In this document: positions 32,622 to 42,054 of the stretch, piece by piece
How positions within the stretch are numbered: position 1 is the first letter of the stretch
Layout of the letters: the number at the start of each line of letters is the position of its first letter
From: Flectonema sp. DT1601
Taxonomy: Eukaryota; Euglenozoa; Diplonemea; Diplonemida; Diplonemidae
Assembly: GCA_964019425.1 (NCBI GenBank)
Contig: OZ025857.1
Location: forward strand, 310,001-374,000
Direction: 5' to 3'
DNA length: 64,000 bases
Made by a program: the position numbers and the translations under genes
Notes under the pieces: model-generated
Told to the model about the DNA's origin: nothing
The model's database searches: none
Seen by the model: the letters and a program-made list of their open reading frames with translations, nothing else

Positions 32622-32922
32622 TTAATATATTTTTGCTCGATTATTTTTTCTCTGGATCCCGCTGGGCCAGCAGTGTAAAATTAGACCCTTCGATTAATTT
32701 TTAGTTTTGGTACTTGTCCACGGCTGAGCTGATTTAGTAAACCACAAAATCTCTTTTCTCAATTCGGGTGACAAGTATGTGATGCCAACCTCCCGATTTC
32801 GGACGGAAATGAACCCAACGATGCAGCGCATTAAAATGCCGCTTCGATCGAAAAATTTACAATTTTTTTTTGAAAATCTTTTTCAATGTCCAAAATTTGT
32901 TCGCAAAAAAAAGGAATGACTG

Positions 32923-34666
32923 ATATATGCTAAGATTGAAGGCAAAGAAAAACACCAGAATCGTATCCAACAAAAGTAGTATTTACACAATGAAATAAAA
33001 AAAATGATAAAAAATTACATACGGATAACTTCCTTTTATGAAAAATTGTTTCTCCTCGCTCGCTGTCCGCGATGTACACACCACCAGCAGCAGCACCGCG
33101 TGCCTCAACAACGACACCATCGGTATGTACCTCTAAGACTAGTTTATAATCTTTTCTTATTTCATTAAGAACAGTTTCACAGGCTTTTGTTATTCTTTTT
33201 TGTTTTATCTTTTTTTTTTTTCTAACATGAATTTCTGGTTTGAAAACATTGACATTATTTTAAAAAACTCCCCAGAGGATGAACATAAATGGGATATTTC
33301 TCAAAGGTGAATGATAGAAGGTCATAGCAAGCACCCCTAAAGTGTAAAGAGAGAAGCCTGTCCACGTGAATCTTTTTACACCCAACTTCAGGATAAAAAG
33401 CATCTCATGAGTTTGTTATAACAAGATCGAATATATAAATCATACACCTCACGCAAAATTGCGGTACATTGTCCCCATGCTTTTGATGTGACAAGATTCA
33501 GATACCTATAAACGTAGATTAACTCTTCTAGAAATATACGAGATATGCTGTTTCCAATCGAGTCTGGTTATCAAGGATTACCCCGAGAAACTTTCGCTAT
33601 CAACACATGGAACAATATTTTTTTGTTAAATTTAAAGTAAAAAAGTAAAAAGAGTTTTGTAGTGGGGTAGTTGGTGAGTTGGGGATAAAATAAAAGTTTT
33701 GTTTTTAGTCCAATTCATAACTTACTTTTAATTTAAATTCATTCAGGTTCTCTTTTCAATCTCATTAAAGAAAATATTTTGTTTTTTTGTCAAATGCTAA
33801 GCAAAACCTTTCCCTTCATCACTAACCATAAAAGCAATATCATCCGCCATACTTCTCAACCGTAATATCTAATCTCTCCTCTAATTATTCAATATAAAGT
33901 GGAAAAAGTATACTTTCAAAACAAAAAATTTTATTCCTCTCTATTTCATTAATTTGGGAAATACCAAAATCCACCCACAGCCTGCGTGAGCAGACACTGT
34001 CAGAGTCGGCAAATAACGCAAATTTTCGTCAAAGAGAGGGAGAACACACCACATTAGATCAGAAAATAAAAAATAAAGTAATGATAAGAAAGAGAAATGG
34101 TACTAATAAAATAAAAATATGACAATTACACTAAAGGAAAGAAACGTTTCTCTTTATCTACCCCAAGGGGATTTCACCGCAGGAGGAGACTTAACCGGGA
34201 AAGAAATTTAGAAACCTTTGATTCTGACCAGTCAGGATTGATCAGTGCATCTACTATAGAAAGGTCGTCTATAACAATATTTAAGTCGGTAGTTTTATAT
34301 GAAATATCAATAACTTCCATAACATGGTTCTTCACATCAGAGCGCAGAAGTGAGAAACTTGTCTTCCTTTCGATCTGCGAGTCTACTTTCTTCCTCACAA
34401 AAACACCCTGAAGCGGAAACTTGAACAATAACAGATTGTCAGAGGACTCAATAAGATGACTATTAAGATTGTTAATAGCCTTCTTGAGGTGTTATCTGAA
34501 ATATATTCCTCCTTTTTATAATATTCTCGCGGATTTGAAGATTTTCTTTCAAACTCGCGAGTTCTTCCACAAGTAATATTTCCCTGCCACAGAAAGATTT
34601 TTAGGGTCAAATAATTAATAAAACAAAAATAACAAAAAGCAAATATTTAAGAATCAATTCACCACT
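32923..34666. other. Inter-LRR spacer carrying candidate exons (copy 2)
   Basis: This is a duplicate of 26850-28200, with an extra ~465 bases at about 33424-33888 that the first copy lacks (no recognisable content). The conserved segment at about 34196-34465 is longer here than in the other spacers (...LLLFKFPLQGVFVRKKV...MEVIDISYKTTDLN...) and ends at a good donor, G|GTTAAG. The same region is shortened in the copies near 27640 and 38230. Confidence 0.45.
33023..33183 (-). CDS. Candidate internal exon of a duplicated hypothetical gene (copy 2)
   Basis: This is the counterpart of 26961-27118 with one extra codon (Gly in the Ala/Gly-rich run) and a few substitutions, ending at the same TCC|GTATGT donor. 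It probably belongs with the conserved segment at 34196-34465 as one small multi-exon gene between LRR genes B and C. Start and final exon were not found. Confidence 0.4.
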
Positions 34667-34982
34667 TTATCCTGAATGATCAATCGCTGCTTTCACAGAC
34701 TCCTCAAAGAGAGCGCTATTACTTTCAGGCAGCTGCACAGATTCAAGAGCGTTGCATTCACTGAGAAAGCCATCACCAATAGTGGTGACATTACTAAGAC
34801 CTGAAAGGTCAAGAGAAGTGATTTGTCGACAGTAATACAAGAAATAATTCCCAATAGTGGTGACACTACCAAGACTTGAAAGGTCAAGAGAAGTGATTCG
34901 TAAACAGGGATACAAGAAACAATCACCAATACTGGTGACACTACTAAGACCTGAAAGGTCAAGAGAAGTGATTTGTTCACAA

Positions 34983-34985
<3 letters not shown>

Positions 34986-35024
<39 letters not shown>

Positions 35025-35716
35025 AACCAGTGTTTAGGGGTTTGAATCCCATGGATCCCGTCGCTCAGGCGGTCCGGTGGAGAACCGGGTAGGGCACTGT
35101 GAACGAGTTGCGGTCCAGGTGGCGTCGGAAGGCCACCGCACCAACAGATTTGTTTCTTCGCACAACAGTAGCTTGGAGACCGTAAGAGACCCAAGGTGGT
35201 TCACAACCGCTCGAACAACTGCGTGTGAAGGAACAAGATTGAAAAGAAAAGAATATAAGAAAAGAAATGCCACACACAAAAAAAAACGACGTAGTAAAGC
35301 AGAGAGGTAGGGGGAGGGATGGCCTCTTTCTCCACACATTGCATGGGAGCTCCCCGAGTAACTCGCGGGGCTGATACTGTTAATACATTTCAGGCGACCT
35401 GAACTTATAATCCCCCCATGCGTGAAAAGACTAAACGGGGGAAGTTTGAAGGAAATGGGGGTAAAGGGAAATCATGCCACTAAGGAAAAAATAAAAACCC
35501 GGTGGCCCCTGTGAGCTCTGGGTGCCTGAGTATCCCGGGCCGGATCACCTGACCTTCTGCTATGTTGTCCTTTTTTTTTAAAGGTTAGGCTACCGGAAAA
35601 TAAAACGGGGGTAAAAGAATACACAGCAACAACAACAATACGTCAGCACTCTAGTTACACACAAGGTGCATCCAGGTAACACCACGAGGAGGCGCGCTAT
35701 CCGAGTTTCGTTACCC
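34986..35716 (-). mobile_element. Short LRR-targeted retroelement, copy C1
   Basis: The 5' end is at 35716 and the 3' end is a 37-39-base T-run (minus strand) up to about 34986. The 20-base duplication aagtgatttgttcacaacaa is at 34966-34985 and 35717-35736. It has the same target codon position and orientation as the other copies. The unusually long tail compared with five to eight bases elsewhere suggests either a young insertion or later expansion. Confidence 0.88.
35644..35716 (-). ncRNA. HDV-like ribozyme at 5' end of short element C1
   Basis: Sequence and fold are as at 17259-17331. Confidence 0.7.
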
Positions 35717-35886
35717 AAGTGATTTGTTCACAACAAGACAAGAAATAATGCCCAATACTGGTGACACTACTAAGACCTGAAAGGTCAAGAGAAGTGATTT
35801 GTTCACAGGGATACAAGAAATAATGCCCAATAGTGGTGACACTACTAAGACTTGAAAGGTCAAGAGAAGTGATTTGTGAACAGTCA

Positions 35887-36581
35887 AAAATTAACCAGTG
35901 TTTAGGGGTTTGAATCCCATGGATCCCGTCGCTCAGGCGGTCCGGTGGAGAACCGGGTAGGGCACTGTGAACGAGTTGCGGTCCAGGTGGCGTCGGAAGG
36001 CCACCGCACCAACAGATTTGTTTCTTCGCACAACAGTAGCTTGGAGACCGTAAGAGACCCAAGGTGGTTCACAACCGCTCGAACAACCGCGTGTGAAGGA
36101 ACAAGATTGAAAAGAAAAGAATATAAGAAAAGAAATGCCACACACAAAAAACGACGTAGTAAAGCAGAGAGGTAGGGGGAGGGATGGCCTCTTTCTCCAC
36201 ACATTGCATGGGAGCTCCCCGAGTAACTCGCGGGGCTGATACTGTTAATACATTTCAGGCGACCTGAACTTATAATCCCCCCATGCGTGAAAAGACTAAA
36301 CGGGGGAAGTTTGAAGGAAATGGGGGTAAAGGGAAATCATGCCACTAAGGAAAAAATAAAAACCCGGTGGCCCCTGTGAGCTCTGGGTGCCTGAGTATCC
36401 CGGGCCGGATCACCTGACCTTCTGCTATGTTGTCCTTTTTTTTTAAAGGTTAGGCTACCGGAAAATAAAACGGGGGTAAAAGAATACACAGCAACAACAA
36501 CAATACGTCAGCACTCTAGTTACACACAAGGTGCATCCAGGTAACACCACGAGGAGGCGCGCTATCCGAGTTTCGTTACCC
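35887..36581 (-). mobile_element. Short LRR-targeted retroelement, copy C2
   Basis: The 5' end is at 36581 and the 3' end is a four- to five-base T-run at about 35887-35890. The flanks are a perfect 170-base duplication (35717-35886 and 36582-36751), which equals two 75-base LRR units plus 20 bases. Internal differences from C1 (for example aacaaccgcg against aacaactgcg) show that C2 is not simply a duplicate of C1. Confidence 0.85.
36509..36581 (-). ncRNA. HDV-like ribozyme at 5' end of short element C2
   Basis: Sequence and fold are as at 17259-17331. Confidence 0.7.
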
Positions 36582-37368
36582 AAGTGATTTGTTCACAACA
36601 AGACAAGAAATAATGCCCAATACTGGTGACACTACTAAGACCTGAAAGGTCAAGAGAAGTGATTTGTTCACAGGGATACAAGAAATAATGCCCAATAGTG
36701 GTGACACTACTAAGACTTGAAAGGTCAAGAGAAGTGATTTGTGAACAGTCAGACAAGAAGTTATTCCCAATAGTAGTGACACTACTAAGACTGGAAAGGT
36801 CAAGAATAGTAATTTGTGAACAGTCAGACAAGAAATAATGCCCAATAGTAGTGACACTACTAAAACTTGAAAGGTCAATAGTAGTAATTTGTGAACAACG
36901 AGACAAGAATCTATCTCCAATAGTAGTAACCAGTGAGATGTTTGTGTTGTTGGAATTTGAATTGAGGAAAGCAATCTGTTTGGCATCTGAAGGAAGCAGC
37001 TTACCGTCAACAGTGAGGCAACCATCTTCTGTGAATGCAGGAGTGTCCAGACATAAGTACTCCGTAATGTGGTCTCTGATCCAAAGAAGCAGCTTCTCCC
37101 GTTTTGCATCATCAACAAACCAGCTTTTATCGAAGATCCTAAACTGCTTCTTCGCCATTTCCAACTCGCTGTTTGCAACCACTCCATGATCTGCCAGCCG
37201 ATCAGTTTCGCAAAGGGTATCACCAGCAAACGAGAGTTCAACTTCCTCCGGATCGACATCCCACTCCCCAGCCGCCGCCGTCAACACGTCGTTCACAACT
37301 GAATCAGCACCAGCCATCACTGTCACTGCGGGGAGTCCCCAATCCGGACACGTCACAAAAACTTGCAT

Positions 37369-38815
37369 TGTTGCCTTCTTTTTTGAGTTACGGGCTGTTA
37401 ATATGTGGCTGCTGTGTAAAGAATGTGTGGATGTTGTGTTCCAAACGCCAGGTGGCAAAAATTAAGTAATACTGCGAAAGGGAAAAGGGATTTAAAAGAT
37501 AGCAGATAAGAAAGAGGCCATACAAGCCACGGAGGAAGCATGATGTCACAAAAACTTCTGTCATATAGAGTTGATTGGCCAGATAATAAAAGTACGTTGC
37601 GAAGGCCAGTCTGAAAATAAAAATTACACTGATAGAGGAAGAGAAAGAGTGGAACCAAAAGCCTTATCCATCAACCACTTACTAGCATCATCGGGTGCCA
37701 AAAATCCCATACGTTATTTGTTGTTCTCTCTATGAGCAAAAACTCCCCTCAACTAAGCAACACAAGAAAGGTGCCTCTGCTCACATCGCATTTCTGTTGA
37801 ATATGATTACCAGTCGACCACGAGGAGGAGTCAGGTCTGCCTTGACCCCAACATTACCGTTGTAATAAATCTCACGTGGGATCAATTACTCAAAAATTCA
37901 TTAGCGAGACCTCCAAACAAAGTACACCAGACTTCAAACATTATTCAAAATTAGGTAATTTTTGTCAGACGTATTCGAACCATCGAGAACTGGACAGGAA
38001 ATGGAAACTTGCATGTTGGCAAAGACAAACACCAGAATTGTATCCAACAAAAGAAATATCTACACCTTGAAGGTGCAGATTACTTCTGCGTAAGGGGTTA
38101 TGTTTTGAAGTAGTAGTTGGAGGAAGAGGAGTGGGAGCAGAGTCTGAAAATAAGGTAATGATAAGAAAGAGAAATGGTACTAATAAAATAAAAATATGAC
38201 AATTACACTAAAGGAAAGAAACGTTTCTCTTTATCTACCCCAAGGGGATTTCACCGCAGGAGGAGACTTAACCGGGAAAGAAATTTAGAAACCTTTGATT
38301 CTGACCAGTCAGGATTGATCAGTGCATCTACTATAGAAAGGTCGTCTATAACAATATTTAAGTCGGTAGTTTTATATGAAATATCAATAACTTCCATAAC
38401 ATGGTTCTTCACATCAGAGCGCGACTAGTTTCTTCTTCACAAAAACACTCCGAAAAAGGAAAACTCGCACAACCTTCCCGAGCAAGGAAATCTTTTATAA
38501 AGTCAGGAAAAAATTATCAAAAAAAGAAAGAAAAGAGAAGGAAGATAAAAGCAGATACCATATCTCGAATAGTAATATAATCGAATGAGATATAGGGACA
38601 CAAAGAAGTGTCACATTCGTGTGTGCTTGTTGTGTTTAATATAAAACTCTCAAAACTACTTTATAAACTGACAATCTGTTATTGTTGTCCTTTCCACGAT
38701 TCCAGTTTCACAAGTTCACAAAAGTATAATTTTTTTTTCGTTTAACTTTTCAATTGTTTCTTTCCGCAGAAATAAATATAACAAAAAACAAAACTTTAAG
38801 AATCAATTCACCACT
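37369..38815. other. Spacer between LRR genes C and D
   Basis: From about 38150 it matches the 3' flank of LRR gene B (27560-28200), including the conserved segment MEVIDISYKTT... on the minus strand (about 38230-38420). The part 37460-38100 is unique, AT-rich and without a supported gene. Confidence 0.5.
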
Positions 38816-40420
38816 TTATCCTGAATGATCAATCGCTGCTTTCACAGACTCCTCAAAGAGAGCGCTATTACTTTCAGGCAGCTGCACAGATTCAAGAGCG
38901 TTGCATTCACTGAGAAAGCCATCACCAATAATGGTGACATTACTAAGACCTGAAAGGTCAAGAGAAGTGATTTGTTTACAGGTATACAAGAAATTATCAC
39001 CAATAGTGGTGACACTACCAAGACTTGAAAGGTCAAGAGAAGTGATTTCTGAACAATAACGTAAGAAATAATTTCCAATAGTGGTGACACTACTAAGACT
39101 GGAAAGGTCAAGAGAAGTAATTTCTGAACAACAATATAAAAAATTATTTCCAATACTGGTGACACTACTAAGACTGGAAAGGTCAAGAGAAGTGATTTTT
39201 GAACGATATAAAAAACCATTTCCAATACTGGTGACACTACTAAGACTGGAAAGGTCAAGAGAAGTGATTTTAAAACACTCACACAAGAAATCATTTCCAA
39301 TAGTGGTGACACTACCAAGACAGGAAAGGTCAAGAGAAGTAATTTCTGAACAATTACTCAAGAAAAAATTCCCAATACTGGTGACACTACTAAGACTGGA
39401 AAGGTCAAGAGAAGTAATTTCTGAACAATAATATAAAAAACCATTTCCAATACTGGTGACACTACTAAGACTGGAAAGGTCAAGAGAAGTGATTTTTAAA
39501 CACAGAGACAAAAAGTTATTTCCAATACTGGTGACACTACTAAGACTGGAAAGGTCAAGAGAAGTGATTTTTGAACACTCACGCAAGAAATCATATCCAA
39601 TACTGGTGACACTACTAAGACAGGAAAGGTCAAGAGAAGTGATTTCTGAACAATAACGCAAGAAATAATTTCCAATACTGGTGACACTACTAAGACAGGA
39701 AAGGTCAAGAGAAGTAATTTCTGAACAATAATATAAAAAACCATTTCCAATACTGGTGACACTACTAAGACTGGAAAGGTCAAGAGAAGTGATTTTTAAA
39801 CACAGAGACAAAAAGTTATTTCCAATACTGGTGACACTACTAAGACCGGAAAGGTCAAGAGAAGTGATTTTTGAACACTCACACAAGAAATCATTTCCAA
39901 TACTGGTGACACTACCAAGACAGGAAAGGTCAAGAGAAGTGATTTGACAATTACACAAGAAGTCATCTCCAATAACAGTAACCTGTGAGATGACCGTGCT
40001 ATTGCAATTTGAATGGCGGAATGAAATCCGTTTGGCATCTGAAGGAAGCAACCCCCTGTCAATAAAGAGGCAACCATCCACCGAGAATGTGGGAGTGTCC
40101 AGACATAAATCCTCCGTAATGTGGTCTCTGATCCAAAGAAGCAGCTTCTCCCTTTTTCTATCATCAACAAACCAACATTTACCGAAGATCCGAACCAGCT
40201 TCTCCCATATTTCCAACTCGCTGTTTGCACCCACTCCATGATCTGCTAGCCGATCACTGTCGCAAAGGGCATCACCAGCAAACGACAGTTCAACTTCCTC
40301 CGGATCGACATCCCACTCACTAGCCGCTGCCGTCAACACGTCGATCACAACAGAATCAGCGCCAACTGTGACTGACACCGCAGAGAATCCTAAATCCGGA
40401 CACGTCACGAAAACTTGCAT
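38816..40420 (-). CDS. LRR gene D: ubiquitin-like domain plus 14 BspA-type LRRs, intact
   Basis: The 534-residue protein starts at the ATG at 40420. The ubiquitin-like domain and linker are almost identical to B. Fourteen LRRs follow; unit 10 is one residue short (FLYRSK). Two neighbouring pairs of units (NNFLSLC/NGFLYYC) occur twice at DNA level (near 39420-39510 and 39720-39810), which shows recent internal duplication. The C-terminal cap ends with SVKAAIDHSG. The upstream region diverges from the other paralogues just before the ATG. No signal peptide or membrane span is seen. Function unknown; a cytosolic recognition role is only an inference. Confidence 0.85.
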   Translation of the reverse strand: MQVFVTCPDLGFSAVSVTVGADSVVIDVLTAAASEWDVDPEEVELSFAGDALCDSDRLADHGVGANSELEIWEKLVRIFGKCWFVDDRKREKLLLWIRDHITEDLCLDTPTFSVDGCLFIDRGLLPSDAKRISFRHSNCNSTVISQVTVIGDDFLCNCQITSLDLSCLGSVTSIGNDFLCECSKITSLDLSGLSSVTSIGNNFLSLCLKITSLDLSSLSSVTSIGNGFLYYCSEITSLDLSCLSSVTSIGNYFLRYCSEITSLDLSCLSSVTSIGYDFLRECSKITSLDLSSLSSVTSIGNNFLSLCLKITSLDLSSLSSVTSIGNGFLYYCSEITSLDLSSLSSVTSIGNFFLSNCSEITSLDLSCLGSVTTIGNDFLCECFKITSLDLSSLSSVTSIGNGFLYRSKITSLDLSSLSSVTSIGNNFLYCCSEITSLDLSSLSSVTTIGNYFLRYCSEITSLDLSSLGSVTTIGDNFLYTCKQITSLDLSGLSNVTIIGDGFLSECNALESVQLPESNSALFEESVKAAIDHSG

Positions 40421-40775
40421 TGTTGTTATTTTTGCTTGTTTTTTTTTAGTAATCTACTGAAAGAAAATAAGATTTATTAATCTTGCTGAAGTGTTCCAAA
40501 CGGCAGCAACAATCGTAAAGTAATAATAAGGAAAAACTAAAAAGCAGCTTCCATTCCTGAACAGTGAAACATATTCCGCGGTTGTAATTTCCTATAAAAT
40601 ACTATTACGGCTCTACTCTGTTTGTAAACACTTCCTTTGAACAGCTACGGATATTAACTTCCCAAGGATAAGAACTAACAAAAGCAACAATAACAACCAA
40701 AGCCTTGTTATGAGGAACTGTTACGGAAACAAATTGCACGTGGCCACTAATTATGGTTTTTGTGACCCCCTTTTA

Positions 40776-41099
40776 ATCCAAAAAAACTGGTAGTAACAAT
40801 CTGGCTCACCGGCACATGCTTAGTACTCTTTAATATATTTTCGCTCGATTTTTTTTTCTCTGGATCCCGCTGGGCCAGCAGTGTAAAATTAGACCCTTCG
40901 ATTAATTTTTAGTTTTGGTACTCGTACACGGCTGAGCTGATTTAGTAAACCACAAAATCTCTTTTCTCAATTCAGGTGACAAGTATGTCCCGATTTCGGA
41001 CGGAAATGAACCGAACGATGCGGCGCATTAAAATGCCGCTTTGATCGAATTTTTTTCATTGTCCAGAATTTGGTCGCAAAAAAAAAAAAAGGAATGACT
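40776..41099. mobile_element. Right-end fragment of the 24-bp-TIR transposon
   Basis: About 320 bases match 32590-32922 (without the piggyBac) and end at ...GGAATGACTG followed by an AT repeat. The left half is missing. It shows another uninterrupted TTAA site. Confidence 0.75.
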
Positions 41100-42054
41100 G
41101 ATATATATATCGTTGTTTACGTCCGTTCACTAAAGCATTATGGTAAAGTGAAACAGACAACCAACAACAACAACAATAAATTAAATTCAAAATAGATTAA
41201 CAAACACAGTTGCTTATTTCGAATAAAAAGAGCCGACAACAATTAAAAAAAAACGGTGGCATTGTACAACTAATCTCAGTGTTCTCCACGACACAGGACC
41301 CACCTGTCTTTTTATCTCAGAGATTGTTTTTTTTTTTTTTTTTTTTTTTTTTTGTTGACCCCTTTCCTTCTTTTCCCTTTATTTGTTTACCCCATTCGAC
41401 TTAGGCTCACCAGCCTTTAAAAACTAACACACACACAAAAATATTCCGGGAAAAGGAATAAAAAATAGGCGTCTTTTCGACTATTATGTCTCAAGGCCTC
41501 ATACGAACTCAAACTAAAGTTTGAGCGATAAATCTAATTAGGAATTGTTCGTATCGTTCGTTAAAATGAAGAAACAAATTTCTTATAAATTAAGGGGTTT
41601 ACCGAACGAGAGTAATAAAGAAAACAAGTGAATTTTTGCTGCAAAATTTGCAGATGTACGTGGAGGTTGCTGGAATTTCAATTTAAAAATAAATAATTCA
41701 GTTTCGTGAACAAAAACATAAGCCACAGTACTTGCTGAGTGTTAAGAAAAGAACCGCATCACCAAACGACAAGACTACCAACTCCATAACAGTATGCTAT
41801 ACAAAAGTCACTGGCAAAGACAAACAAAAAAAAAAAAGAATTGGCTTTACCAGTGGCTACATAACTTTATGGTAAATAACACTAATCGGACTGCTGCCAG
41901 ACGGTGAGGGTTAGAAGGGGATTGTTAACAATCTCTGTACCTCATACAAAGAAAAAAAGAGAATTTTGTTATAAAACAGCATTTTAAAAAAAAAAAAAAA
42001 AAAATAGATTTTTACAAGGTCAAACAATTACTACCAGCACAATACCTACACACA
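41100..42054. other. Intergenic, no gene seen
   Basis: AT-rich sequence with a ~25-base T-tract at about 41328 and several A-tracts. Short open frames on both strands have no coding character. It includes the 3' flank of the gene at 42055. Confidence 0.5.

Larger units (their letters stand above)
30390..32922. mobile_element. DNA transposon with 24-bp terminal inverted repeats, non-autonomous
   Basis: The ends are perfect inverted repeats (30390-30413 and 32899-32922) beginning CAGTCATTCC. They are flanked by ATAT on both sides, which fits a 4-bp duplication. The equivalent empty site is in the paralogous spacer near 26850. Related copies are at 13794-15033 (rearranged) and 40776-41099 (right end only). 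Without the nested piggyBac it is about 780 bp and has no transposase frame. I do not assign a superfamily. Confidence 0.82.
34667..37368 (-). pseudogene. LRR gene C: ubiquitin-like/LRR gene split by two short elements
   Basis: The start is the ATG at 37368 (MQVFVTCPDWG). The host pieces are 37368-36582 (ubiquitin-like domain, linker and about six LRRs), 35886-35717 (170 bases that repeat 36751-36582 exactly) and about 34985-34667 (last LRRs and the shared C-terminal cap). The N-terminal domain is more diverged from B than A and D are. The host frame ends in a TAG inside the upstream element. Confidence 0.85.

Noticed and set aside
34667-35194. Chimeric frame beginning in a short element (MGLLRSPSYCC...) and running into LRRs
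   Set aside because: It would need a TTG start. In-frame continuation depends on T-run length, and in copy A2 it leads into the wrong frame.
36582-36751. Simple tandem duplication of element C1 as the origin of C2
   Set aside because: C1 and C2 differ at several internal bases and in tail length, so C2 is not a fresh copy of C1; later gene conversion cannot be fully excluded.
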